A DNA stretch of 49,570 nucleotides from SVQP01 sp045594445 (GTDB taxonomy: Bacteria; Bacillota; Clostridia; Oscillospirales; CAG-272): the NCBI GenBank assembly GCA_045594445.1, contig JAZNYL010000011.1, forward strand, positions 1 to 49,570, written 5' to 3'. The position numbers were made by a program, and so were the translations under genes. Under the pieces are notes generated by a model. That model saw only the letters and a list, made by a program, of their open reading frames with translations. It was not told the origin of the DNA and ran no database searches. Within the stretch, counting starts at the first letter, position 1. Every line of letters begins with the position of its first letter. This document shows positions 1 to 7,798 of the stretch, piece by piece.

Positions 1-405
1 GACGTCTTTGATTTCTGCGGTGGCTTGACTGCGCAGCCCGCAAAGCTGATTTACGGCGGACCCATGATGGGTATTACCGTTCCGAATGCAGAGGCACCGA
101 TCATGAAAAACACCAACGCGATTCTTGCGTTGAGCGAAAAGGAAGCCAAGCTTCCCGAAACTACGGCCTGCATTCGCTGCGGTAAGTGCACAAACACCTG
201 TCCTTTCGGTCTTGCGCCCGCGGAGATTCTCCGCGCATATGACAAAAAGGATGCAGAGGCACTGGACAAGCTGCTTGTCAACGGCTGCATGGAATGCGGC
301 TGTTGTAGCTTCGTTTGCCCTGCAAACCGTCCCTTGGTACAAACCAATAAGCTTGCCAAAGTATTTTTGAGAGAAGAAAAAGCAAAGGAGGAGAATAAGT
401 CATGA
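1..405 (+). CDS. rnfC: RnfC, electron-input subunit of Rnf complex (3' part only)
   Basis: The reading frame is open from the first base, so the gene begins upstream and only the last 134 residues are here. RnfC is the peripheral subunit that exchanges electrons with NAD(H) and passes them through Fe-S clusters to the rest of the ion-pumping ferredoxin:NAD+ oxidoreductase. Two [4Fe-4S] motifs are visible: CIRCGKCTNTCP, and CMECGCCSFVCP about 40 residues later. Both end in the Cys-Pro typical of ferredoxin-like clusters. The NAD/FMN-binding part is outside the window. The stop codon overlaps the rnfD start (ATGA), which indicates translational coupling. The rnfCDGEAB order that follows makes the assignment secure. 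Confidence 0.95.
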   Translation, partial: DVFDFCGGLTAQPAKLIYGGPMMGITVPNAEAPIMKNTNAILALSEKEAKLPETTACIRCGKCTNTCPFGLAPAEILRAYDKKDAEALDKLLVNGCMECGCCSFVCPANRPLVQTNKLAKVFLREEKAKEENKS

Positions 406-1352
406 GCAATCAGGTAAAGCTTTCCGTTTCTCCTCATATTCATAGTGGCAACTCCACGCAGCGCATCATGCTTGACGTTCTGATCGCGCTGATGCCCACC
501 ACGATCGCGGGTGTGATTCTTTTCGGATGGAAGTCCTTGATCGTCCTTGCTGCGTGTGTCGCCAGCTGCGTTGGATTTGAAGCACTGTTCAACCTGATCA
601 CCAAGAGAAAGCAAACTGTTGGAGATCTGAGTGCTGCCGTGACAGGTCTTTTGCTGGCACTCAACCTGCCCGTGGTGGAACAGAATCTCGGTATCACAGT
701 TTTCCAATGTGTCATCGGCTCGCTGTTTGCAATCATCGTAGTCAAGTGTCTGTTCGGCGGCATCGGCTGCAACGTAGTCAACCCTGCGATTGCGGCGCGC
801 GTGTTTATGCTCATCGCATTTGGCTCTATGGCTAAGGTTGGACTTCCGGTCGTGACCGATGCCGTTTCGTCGGCAACGCCTCTGAGTGTAGAGACTGCTG
901 AGCAGCTGCCTTCCTTGCTTGATCTGTTCCTTGGCCTGCGCGGCGGTGCAATCGGTGAGGTTTGCGTGCTGGCACTTCTGATCGGCTTTGTGTATCTGCT
1001 GGTGCGCAAGGTTATTACATGGCATATCCCCATCGTATTTATCGGTACCGTATTCGTCGCAAGCCTGTTCATGGAAGGCTTTGACGTGATGATGGCGCTG
1101 ACCATGACGCTCTCGGGCGGTCTGTTCCTTGGCGCGATCTTCATGGCAACCGACTATGTCACCTCTCCCTCAACCGCTTGGGGCAAGGTGATCTTCGCGG
1201 TGGGGGCAGGTCTGATCACGTTCTTGATCAGATATTTCGGCACGTATCCCGAGGGCGTTTCCTTCGCGATCCTGCTCATGAACATTCTGACTCCTTATAT
1301 TGACTCCTGGACAAAGCACAGAATTCTGGTAGCGGGAGGTAAAAAGGCATGA
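402..1352 (+). CDS. rnfD: RnfD, membrane subunit carrying covalent FMN
   Basis: RnfD is an integral membrane subunit of Rnf, homologous to NqrB, and helps couple electron flow to ion transport. The 316-residue product is almost entirely hydrophobic helices, with the family's GCNVVNPA segment near residues 122-129. The flavin site is recognisable as DAVSSATPLS, with Thr159 the expected FMN-accepting residue. The usual SGAT reads SSAT here, a variant of the family motif. An ApbE-type flavin transferase is encoded 5 kb downstream, as this modification needs. The start overlaps rnfC by 4 bp behind AAAGGAGGAG, and the stop overlaps rnfG by 4 bp. Confidence 0.95.
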   Translation: MSNQVKLSVSPHIHSGNSTQRIMLDVLIALMPTTIAGVILFGWKSLIVLAACVASCVGFEALFNLITKRKQTVGDLSAAVTGLLLALNLPVVEQNLGITVFQCVIGSLFAIIVVKCLFGGIGCNVVNPAIAARVFMLIAFGSMAKVGLPVVTDAVSSATPLSVETAEQLPSLLDLFLGLRGGAIGEVCVLALLIGFVYLLVRKVITWHIPIVFIGTVFVASLFMEGFDVMMALTMTLSGGLFLGAIFMATDYVTSPSTAWGKVIFAVGAGLITFLIRYFGTYPEGVSFAILLMNILTPYIDSWTKHRILVAGGKKA

Positions 1353-2533
1353 AAAGCTCAGTAAAGTCTATTATCGTTCTCGTAGGAATCTGCACGGTGA
1401 TGACCGTATTGCTGGCACTTGTCAATGGTATCACGGGCCCGATCATTGAGGCAAACCAGAATGCAGCAGCCAATGCTGCCTTGCTGGAGGTTATGCCCGA
1501 GGGCAAGAACTTTGAAATCATCGATCTTTCTGCGTACGAGCTGCCCGCTACCGTTACGCAGGCTTATAAGGAAGAGGGCGGCGGATTTGTGATCCAACTG
1601 ACCACGACCGGCTACGGTTCGAATTTCGTGATCATCTGCGGCGTCAGAGCGGACGGCACCGTCAGCGGTGCAAAGTGTCTGTCCTCAACCGAGACCTTAG
1701 GCAAGGAAAAGACTTACGGTGAAAGCTTCACCGATAAGAATGCCGAGCAGGTGGCTGCGGTAGAGACCATTTCGGGTGCAACCAAGACCACGCAGGCTTA
1801 TAAGGACGCCATCAGGGACGCCATCAACGCCTCTATCATTCTGGCAGGTGGCTCGGTGGATATCCGTACCGAAGAGGAGATCTTAGCAGATAATCTCGCA
1901 GCAGCACTCCCTGCAGGCGAGGGCAAGTTTACCAAGTTGTTTATCGTTGAAGTGATTGAGGGTATTGACGCTGTCTATACCGCTGATAACGGAAAGGGAA
2001 GCGTTTGCGTAGTTGGCGAGACCTTTATCGGCGTGGACGAGACCGGTAAGGCATTGACGGACGATGCAGCACTTGCTGCAAAGCTGGAAGCACAGATGCA
2101 AATTCTGGCGGCATCCGAGCAAACTCCCGTGGATCTGACCACTTATGAAGGTATTCACAAGAACGTCGTATCTGTATCCAAGACCGCAACGGGGAACTAC
2201 GTTCTGGAGGTCAAGGGTGCAGGCTACGGTATTACCGGCGGCGACGAGTATCATCCCGCATCCGGTGAATATATCGTCATTCGCGTATCCATGACGCCCG
2301 AGGGCAAAATCATTGATACTCTGACAGTTTCTCAGAAGGAAACCGACGGCATTGGTTCTACCTGCGCAGATGAAAAGTTCTACGGTCAGTTCGACGGTAA
2401 GACGCAGGCAGATTACGATTCTGTTGATGGTATCTCGGGTGCAACCCTGACGACCAAGGGATATAAGCAGGCAATTCTGCGTTGCTTTGAGGCCGTAACG
2501 ATTCTGGAAGGAGGTGTGGCAAATGAAGAATAA
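1349..2533 (+). CDS. rnfG: RnfG with two FMN-binding domains
   Basis: RnfG (NqrC-like) is anchored by one N-terminal helix (about residues 7-28) and displays a covalently bound FMN on the outer face. Typical RnfG proteins are about 200 residues. This one has 394 and contains two FMN-binding domains in one chain. The first ends in ISGATKTTQAYKDAI (Ser142, expected flavinylated Thr145). The second ends in ISGATLTTKGYKQAI (Ser363, expected Thr366). Between them lies a stretch (about 180-255) without a motif I recognise. Both sites keep the SGAT core, so both should be substrates of the apbE product. The gene overlaps rnfD by 4 bp and rnfE by 11 bp. A fusion caused by sequencing error is unlikely, because the frame is open throughout. 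Confidence 0.93.
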   Translation: MKSSVKSIIVLVGICTVMTVLLALVNGITGPIIEANQNAAANAALLEVMPEGKNFEIIDLSAYELPATVTQAYKEEGGGFVIQLTTTGYGSNFVIICGVRADGTVSGAKCLSSTETLGKEKTYGESFTDKNAEQVAAVETISGATKTTQAYKDAIRDAINASIILAGGSVDIRTEEEILADNLAAALPAGEGKFTKLFIVEVIEGIDAVYTADNGKGSVCVVGETFIGVDETGKALTDDAALAAKLEAQMQILAASEQTPVDLTTYEGIHKNVVSVSKTATGNYVLEVKGAGYGITGGDEYHPASGEYIVIRVSMTPEGKIIDTLTVSQKETDGIGSTCADEKFYGQFDGKTQADYDSVDGISGATLTTKGYKQAILRCFEAVTILEGGVANEE

Positions 2534-3224
2534 CAGCAATCTCGGTATTCTGCTTAAAGGTATTATCAAAGAAAACCCCGTGCTGGTACTGATTCTCGGC
2601 ACTTGTCCGACGCTTGCCACCACCACCAACGTCGTAGGCGCATTCGGTATGGGTATTGCCGCGCTGGCAGTGCTTGTGTGCTCCAATATGCTGATCTCGC
2701 TGTTGCGTAAGATCATTCCCGAATCGGTTCGTATTCCTTGCTATATCGTGATCATTGCAGGCTTCGTTACCATCGTGGAAATGATCGTGCACGCATATTT
2801 CCCGGCACTTTACGATATGCTGGGTGTATACCTTGCACTCATTACCGTAAACTGCATCATTCTTGGCAGAGCCGAGATGTTTGCAGGTAAGAATTCCGTA
2901 GGTAAGTCCGCACTGGACGGCCTTGGCATGGGTATCGGCTTTACGATCGCCCTTGTGGCGATGGCGACTGTACGCGAGGTACTTGGCAATGCAAGCTTTG
3001 CAGGCATTTCGATCCCGTTCCTTGAGCCCTTCAAGATCGAGATCATGACCAAGGCTCCCGGCGGTATGCTGGTTTACGGTCTTCTGATTGCGCTGGTGTT
3101 TATCATCACGCGCGGAAAGGCACCCTTGAAAAAGAGCTTCTCGTGTGCAGGATGTCCCTCTGCAGGCCATTGCACGGCGAGCGGTGCTTGTCAATCTGAA
3201 GCAAAGGAGGAGCAGGCTCAATGA
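2523..3224 (+). CDS. rnfE: RnfE, membrane subunit with Cys-rich tail
   Basis: RnfE is one of two homologous membrane subunits (with RnfA) that form the transmembrane electron path. The family signature GTCPTLATTT sits near residue 22. About six hydrophobic helices follow. I chose ATG 2523 (233 residues) over an in-frame GTG at 2514, because AAGGAGG ends 8 bases before the ATG and overlaps the GTG. The last 30 residues are unusual: a hydrophilic tail with Cys208, Cys211, Cys217 and Cys223 (CAGCPSAGHCTASGAC). It could bind a metal or Fe-S cluster, or be unstructured. The gene overlaps rnfG by 11 bp and rnfA by 4 bp. Confidence 0.95.
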   Translation: MKNNSNLGILLKGIIKENPVLVLILGTCPTLATTTNVVGAFGMGIAALAVLVCSNMLISLLRKIIPESVRIPCYIVIIAGFVTIVEMIVHAYFPALYDMLGVYLALITVNCIILGRAEMFAGKNSVGKSALDGLGMGIGFTIALVAMATVREVLGNASFAGISIPFLEPFKIEIMTKAPGGMLVYGLLIALVFIITRGKAPLKKSFSCAGCPSAGHCTASGACQSEAKEEQAQ

Positions 3225-3811
3225 AAACCTTAATTATCATTCTGATGTCCTCCGTGCTGGTCAATAACTACGTGCTCAGCCGCTTCCTTGGTATCTGCCC
3301 GTTCCTTGGCGTTTCCAAGAAGCTGGATCAGGCAACCGGTATGGGTGTGTCGGTGACCGCAGTTATGCTGCTTGCAACGGCTGTAACCTGGCCGATTCAG
3401 TACTTTGTGCTGGATAAGTTTGGTCTTGGTTATCTGCAGACCATCATCTTCATTTTGGTCATTGCTGCGCTCGTGCAGATGCTGGAGCTCTTCTTGAAGA
3501 AGGTTTCTCCTTCGCTTCATAAGGGTCTTGGCGTTTATCTGCCGCTGATTACCACCAACTGTGCCGTGCTTGGCGTTGCAATCAACAATATCACCGATGG
3601 CTACAATTTCATCGAATCCATGGTAAGCTCGCTGGGCTGCGGCCTTGGCTTCTTGCTGGCCATGGTGCTGTTCTCGGGCATGCGCTCCAGAATTGATGAA
3701 AGCAAAGTGCCCGCACCCTTCAAGGGCATTGCCATCACACTGATCGCAGCATCGTTTATCTCCCTTGCGTTCATGGGCTTTAGCGGCATCGTGGACAATC
3801 TGTTTGCGTAA
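3221..3811 (+). CDS. rnfA: RnfA, membrane subunit
   Basis: RnfA pairs with RnfE in the membrane and contributes to the intramembrane Fe-S site of Rnf. The 196-residue length matches the family. The signature NNYVLSRFLGICPFLGVSKK lies near residues 15-34, and the second half carries TTNCAVLGVA; both contain the conserved cysteines of RnfA/NqrE. Six hydrophobic helices are apparent. The start follows AAAGGAGG and overlaps the rnfE stop by 4 bp. Sixteen bases separate it from rnfB. Confidence 0.96.
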   Translation: MKTLIIILMSSVLVNNYVLSRFLGICPFLGVSKKLDQATGMGVSVTAVMLLATAVTWPIQYFVLDKFGLGYLQTIIFILVIAALVQMLELFLKKVSPSLHKGLGVYLPLITTNCAVLGVAINNITDGYNFIESMVSSLGCGLGFLLAMVLFSGMRSRIDESKVPAPFKGIAITLIAASFISLAFMGFSGIVDNLFA

Positions 3812-3827
3812 AGGAGGATACACGAGT

Positions 3828-4655
3828 ATGTGGATTGATGTTTTAATCGCTTTGGCGGTTGTTGCCGCTATATCTTTGTTCTTGGCAATTCTGCTTGCAC
3901 TTGTTTCCAAGTTTTTTGCCGTCAAGGAAAACGAAACGGCAAAAAAGATCCGAGAGTGTCTGCCCGGCATCAACTGCGGTGCCTGCGGATTCAAGGGTTG
4001 TGACGACTATGCTGCTGCTCTGGCAGACGGTAAGGCAAAGCCGAACCTTTGCGTACCCGGTGCAGAGGGCGTTGCAAACGAGATCGGTGAGATTCTCGGC
4101 GTCGAGGTCGAAGCCCCCAAGGACGTCGTTGCTTACGTACATTGTAACGGCACCTGCGGTGTTGTCAATATGAAGGCCGAATACGTGGGCATTGAGACCT
4201 GTAAGGCTGCTTCTGCCATCTTCGGTGGTCCGGAGGCTTGTAATTTTGGCTGTCTTGGTCTTGGCGACTGCGCAAATGCTTGTCCTGCAGATGCGATCTG
4301 CACGCAGGACGGTGTTGCGAGAATTGATACAAGACGTTGCCTTGGCTGCGGACTCTGCTTGGATATTTGTCCCAAGCATATCATTACGCTTGTGCCCCAG
4401 GAAACCAAGGTTGCCGTGATGTGCAACAACAAGGATAAGGGCGCAGACGCTCGTAAGGCTTGCGTCAATGCCTGCATCGGATGCAAGAAGTGCGAGAAAA
4501 ATTGTCCCGAGAACGCGATTACGGTCAAGGATAATCTGGCGAGAATTGATTATGATAAGTGTACCGGCTGCGGTACTTGCGTTGCAAGCTGCCCGACCGG
4601 ATGCCTGAAGCATACGAGCTTCCCGGATTTGGAGAAACCTTTTGAACCGCAATAA
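3828..4655 (+). CDS. rnfB: RnfB, ferredoxin-interacting Fe-S subunit
   Basis: RnfB is the Fe-S protein that takes electrons from or gives them to soluble ferredoxin. ATG 3828 is chosen because AAAGGAGG lies 10 bases upstream and the protein then begins with the expected N-terminal helix (MWIDVLIALAVVAAI); frame extends upstream but has no signal. In the 275 residues, an N-terminal cluster (INCGACGFKGC) is followed by cysteines near CNGTCG and by ferredoxin-type motifs: CLGLGDCANACP, CLGCGLCLDICP, CIGCKKCEKNCP and CTGCGTCVASCP. The many clusters are typical of clostridial RnfB. It is the last Rnf subunit in the operon, and the next gene starts inside it. Confidence 0.95.
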   Translation: MWIDVLIALAVVAAISLFLAILLALVSKFFAVKENETAKKIRECLPGINCGACGFKGCDDYAAALADGKAKPNLCVPGAEGVANEIGEILGVEVEAPKDVVAYVHCNGTCGVVNMKAEYVGIETCKAASAIFGGPEACNFGCLGLGDCANACPADAICTQDGVARIDTRRCLGCGLCLDICPKHIITLVPQETKVAVMCNNKDKGADARKACVNACIGCKKCEKNCPENAITVKDNLARIDYDKCTGCGTCVASCPTGCLKHTSFPDLEKPFEPQ

Positions 4656-5076
4656 TATGAATACTGAAAAACAAACTTCCACCGCCGTCAAAAGCGGTGG
4701 AAGAAAATTAAGAAACGATATTCTCTTTATTTGTGTGCTGCTGTGCGTGGTCATCTGCCTTGGATTGGGATTCTATTTCCTGCGACCGGGTGGTGACGAG
4801 GTCGTGGTCAAGGTGGATGGGAAAGTATTTGGTACCTATCCGCTGAATCAGGACGCAGAGATCGATATTCGTACCGGAGAGAATGGAGAACAACTCAACA
4901 GATTGGTGATCAAGGACGGTAAAGCGTCTGTTATAGAGGCAAGCTGCCCGGATGGGATCTGTGCTGCGCATAAGCCGATCTCCAGGCAAGGGGAGAGCAT
5001 TGTGTGCTTACCGAATAAGGTTGCGATCACGGTGCAGACCCGCGATCCCGAGAGCGGGCCCGACGTCGTTGCATAA
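4642..5076 (+). CDS. NusG domain II-containing membrane protein (EetA-like?)
   Basis: This 144-residue protein has a short cytoplasmic N-terminus, one transmembrane helix (about residues 28-47) and an extracytoplasmic NusG-domain-II fold. The domain hallmark is visible: SCPDGICAAHKPIS followed by ESIVCLPNKV, three conserved cysteines. Its function is not established. From memory, such proteins neighbour Rnf and flavin-based electron-transfer genes in Bacillota, and Listeria EetA may be of this type. A TTG start at 4642 fits best: GGAG lies 7 bases upstream, and the start sits inside rnfB with a 14-bp overlap. The first ATG (4657) is too far from any ribosome binding site. It probably belongs to the Rnf transcript. 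Confidence 0.82.
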   Translation: MNRNNMNTEKQTSTAVKSGGRKLRNDILFICVLLCVVICLGLGFYFLRPGGDEVVVKVDGKVFGTYPLNQDAEIDIRTGENGEQLNRLVIKDGKASVIEASCPDGICAAHKPISRQGESIVCLPNKVAITVQTRDPESGPDVVA

Positions 5077-5089
5077 AGGGGGCGGAGAA

Positions 5090-5596
5090 ATGAAAAACGT
5101 TGCACAAAAAACAGCGTTTCTTGGCCTTTGCACGGCTCTTGCGCTGGTACTTGCATACGTGGAGGTGCTCATTCCTCCCATCATTACGGTTATCCCGGGA
5201 ATCAAGATAGGACTGCCCAATATTGTGATCATTTTTCTGCTTTACCGACGTGGTATCAAGGAGGCAGCTCTCGTCTCTTTCGTCCGTGTCGTAGCCGTTG
5301 CTTTACTGTTCGGTAACATGATGGGCTTTGCTTACAGTATTGCGGGTGCGGTGCTGAGCTTGCTTGGTATGCTGCTGCTCAAAAAGTTGGATTTTCTGTC
5401 CGTCGTGGGAGTCAGCGTTGCAGGCGGCGTGCTGCATAACGTGGGGCAAATCCTGATGGCCATGATTCTTTTGAGTACGGCCGAGCTTGGATATTATCTG
5501 GCCGTTTTGGCTGTAACCGGCACGATTTCCGGTGTATTGATCGGTATTTGCGGAGCTTTGATGATAAAACGAATTCCCGAGTGGAAAAAGTATTGA
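5090..5596 (+). CDS. Gx transporter family / heptaprenyl diphosphate synthase component I-like membrane protein
   Basis: The start at ATG 5090 follows GGGGGCGGAG and is 13 bases after the previous stop, so it is likely co-transcribed with Rnf. The 168 residues form about five hydrophobic helices resembling small ECF-type substrate-binding membrane proteins. The segment PPIITVIPGIKIGLPNIVII is the recognisable core of the family annotated as Gx transporter or heptaprenyl diphosphate synthase component I. The enzymatic name is probably historical; no prenyltransferase aspartate motif is present. In Listeria-type electron-transfer loci I recall a protein of this kind (EetB) beside EetA, and the same pairing is seen here. 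The substrate is unknown. Confidence 0.82.
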   Translation: MKNVAQKTAFLGLCTALALVLAYVEVLIPPIITVIPGIKIGLPNIVIIFLLYRRGIKEAALVSFVRVVAVALLFGNMMGFAYSIAGAVLSLLGMLLLKKLDFLSVVGVSVAGGVLHNVGQILMAMILLSTAELGYYLAVLAVTGTISGVLIGICGALMIKRIPEWKKY

Positions 5597-5621
5597 CAAG
5601 CCAATATTTGTATGCTATAAT
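5593..5621 (+). promoter_or_regulatory. Consensus sigma-A promoter for the tandem-domain lipoprotein
   Basis: TTGACA (5593-5598) and TATAAT (5616-5621) are separated by 17 bases, a perfect consensus. The -35 box overlaps the stop codon of the preceding gene, so the lipoprotein gets its own strong transcription in addition to any read-through from Rnf. Confidence 0.92.
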
Positions 5622-5668
5622 GCAAAAGATATCAAGAATATCAACAAAATATTTTAAGGAGAGAATTT

Positions 5669-6652
5669 ATGAAAAAAATTCTTTGCGCACTCCTCGTGGC
5701 TCTTATGATGCTGTCGACTCTGACTCTGGTTGGCTGCAACAAGGAAGCACAGACTCTCAAGTTTGGTCTTGGCGTTTACACCAACGTTTCCAAGGCTGAC
5801 AGCGCAACCGAAGATGCTGACGGTCAGGGCAAGGTTGCCATCACTGCAGCGGCTGTTACAGTTGACGCAGACGGCAAGATTGTATCTTGCGTTCTCGACA
5901 CCGCTGACATCACTGTTAAGTATACTGCTGACGGTAAGGCAGTTGCAAATGACTCTTTCAAGACTAAGTACGAGCAGGGTAAGGACTATAACATGGTCAC
6001 TTACGGTGGCGCTACCAAGGAATGGTACGAGCAGGCTGACGCTTTCATGACGCTGGTTGCAGGCAAGACCCTTGATGAAGTCAAGGCTCTGGTTGCTGAA
6101 GGTAACAAGGGCAATGATGAAGTCATCAACGCCGGTTGCACCATCATGATCAACGAGTTTGTTCTGGCTATTGAAAAGGCTGTGAACAACGCTGCTGATT
6201 CCGCAGCTACCTCTGCTCACACTCTCAAGCTTGGCGTTCACACCGAGCAGACCTGCACCGATGCTACCGAAGAAAAGGCAGGTAAGAACCAGGTTGAGAC
6301 CACCTTCTTCGCAGCAGCAGTTGATGCTGACGGCAAGGTTGTTGTTGCAAGCAGCGACGTAGCACAGATTGGCTTTACCTTTGATGCTACCGGTGCTTCC
6401 ACCTATGATCTGACCAAGGCTGTTCAGACCAAGAAGGAGCAGGGCGACAACTACGGCATGGTTGCTTACGGCGGTGCTGCCAAGGAATGGTATGTACAGG
6501 CTGCTGCATTTGATGCTGCATGCGTAGGCAAGACCGCTTCCGAGATCGCAGGTTTCATGGGAGCTGACAACTATGGCAACGCGGACCTGAAGGCTGCAGG
6601 ATGCACCATTCTGGTAAACGGCCTTGTAAAGGCTGCTTCCAAGATCGGCTAA
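5669..6652 (+). CDS. Tandem-domain extracytoplasmic lipoprotein, PplA-like candidate
   Basis: The 327-residue product has a lipoprotein signal peptide with lipobox LVGC (Cys23), so it should be tethered outside the membrane. The mature part is two copies of one domain (about residues 29-170 and 190-327). Both start with TLK(F/L)G, contain DADGK, then YGGA(T/A)KEWY(E/V)QA.AF, VGKT and AGCTI.(I/L)VN-type ends. The GGAT of copy one vaguely recalls the flavinylation motif SGAT, but copy two reads GGAA and neither has the upstream Asp. Covalent flavin is therefore not shown. Position between Rnf and apbE, the double domain and lipid anchor resemble the flavolipoprotein PplA. AAGGAGAG precedes the start. 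Codon use is strongly biased, suggesting abundant protein. Confidence 0.8.
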   Translation: MKKILCALLVALMMLSTLTLVGCNKEAQTLKFGLGVYTNVSKADSATEDADGQGKVAITAAAVTVDADGKIVSCVLDTADITVKYTADGKAVANDSFKTKYEQGKDYNMVTYGGATKEWYEQADAFMTLVAGKTLDEVKALVAEGNKGNDEVINAGCTIMINEFVLAIEKAVNNAADSAATSAHTLKLGVHTEQTCTDATEEKAGKNQVETTFFAAAVDADGKVVVASSDVAQIGFTFDATGASTYDLTKAVQTKKEQGDNYGMVAYGGAAKEWYVQAAAFDAACVGKTASEIAGFMGADNYGNADLKAAGCTILVNGLVKAASKIG

Positions 6653-6665
6653 TTACAGACTTGAT

Positions 6666-6691
6666 AAAACGGGAGGCTTGCCTCCCGTTTT
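6666..6691 (+). terminator. Rho-independent terminator between lipoprotein and apbE
   Basis: A 12-bp perfect stem (AAAACGGGAGGC / GCCTCCCGTTTT) with a 2-base spacer ends in a T run. It sits only 12 bases before the apbE start, so apbE probably depends on read-through. Confidence 0.88.
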
Positions 6692-6703
6692 ACACTTAAA
6701 GAA

Positions 6704-7753
6704 ATGAAAAGAAGATTACTTGTGTTTCTTTTGCTTTTATCCGTGCTCGCAGGCATACTCTCTTCTTGCAGGCAGCAAAAGCAGAAGTTTTCGGAATATT
6801 CCTTTGATTATTTTGATACCGTGACCACCATAACGGGGTATGCCGACAGTCAAGAGGATTTTGACGCGGTGGCGGATGAGATACTTTCTTTACTTGAAGA
6901 ATACCACAAGATGTTTACCATCTATCATCGCTACGAGGGGATGGAAAACCTGTGTACGATCAACGAGCTGGTGGATGGTGAGCACCGTACCGCGACTGTG
7001 GACCGACGCATCATTGACATGCTGCTTTATGCAAAGCAAGCCTATGAGCTGACGGGTGGCAAAGTCAACGTTGCCATGGGCAGCGTGCTTTCTATCTGGC
7101 ACGAGTACCGTGAGGACGGTATGGATGAGCCATGGAACGCACAGCTCCCGCCCATGGAGCAGCTGCAAGAGGCGGCGCAGCACACCGATATCGAAAAGGT
7201 TTTGATTGACGAGCAGGCTTGCACTGTAACGCTTGCCGATCCGCAAATGCGCCTTGACGTTGGTGCAATCGCAAAGGGTTACGCCGTGGAAATGATCGCA
7301 CAGCATATGGAGCAAAAGGGCATAGACGGCTACGTGATCAACGTGGGTGGCAACGTGCGCACGCTTGGCGCAAAGCCCGATGGCAGCGGATGGACGGTAG
7401 GCGTTGAAAATCCGGACGTGAGTGCTGAGGGCTACCTCGCTTATCTGCAACTGAGTGGGAAATCCTTGATCACCAGCGGCTCTTATCAGCGCTATTACGT
7501 GGTGGCAGGGAAACGCTATCATCATATCATTGATCCCGCAACGCTGATGCCTGCAGATTACTTTGCCTCGGTTTCAATCGTCTGCGACAGCTCGGCAGAC
7601 GGTGATGCGCTTTCAACGGCGTTGTTCTGCATGACTTACCAAGAGGGACTCGCTTTGATTGAATCTTTGGAAGGTGTTGAAGCCATGTGGTTGACTACAA
7701 GCGGAGAGAAGTACTATTCCAGCGGATTTTCCGATTATCAAACAGAATATTAA
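6704..7753 (+). CDS. apbE: ApbE, FAD:protein FMN transferase (lipoprotein)
   Basis: ApbE transfers FMN from FAD to a threonine of extracytoplasmic flavoproteins such as RnfG and RnfD. The 349-residue length is normal. The N-terminus is a lipoprotein signal with lipobox LSSC (Cys22), placing the enzyme on the outer face of the membrane. Family motifs are present in order: YFDTVTTITGY, DVGAIAKGYAVE, INVGGNVRTLG, TSGSYQRY, YHHIIDPATLMPA, and a C-terminal SADGDALSTALF with the metal-binding Asp. No good ribosome binding site or promoter precedes the start, and a terminator hairpin lies immediately upstream. Expression is therefore likely low relative to the lipoprotein before it. The two SGAT sites of RnfG and the RnfD site are the obvious substrates. 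Confidence 0.95.
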   Translation: MKRRLLVFLLLLSVLAGILSSCRQQKQKFSEYSFDYFDTVTTITGYADSQEDFDAVADEILSLLEEYHKMFTIYHRYEGMENLCTINELVDGEHRTATVDRRIIDMLLYAKQAYELTGGKVNVAMGSVLSIWHEYREDGMDEPWNAQLPPMEQLQEAAQHTDIEKVLIDEQACTVTLADPQMRLDVGAIAKGYAVEMIAQHMEQKGIDGYVINVGGNVRTLGAKPDGSGWTVGVENPDVSAEGYLAYLQLSGKSLITSGSYQRYYVVAGKRYHHIIDPATLMPADYFASVSIVCDSSADGDALSTALFCMTYQEGLALIESLEGVEAMWLTTSGEKYYSSGFSDYQTEY

Positions 7754-7798
7754 GAATTATTAAGATTCCCCCATGTCTGACTTGTGAAAGTAGTTCTA

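Noticed and set aside
2514..2523. GTG 2514 as start of rnfE
   Set aside because: It overlaps the Shine-Dalgarno that is well spaced for ATG 2523.
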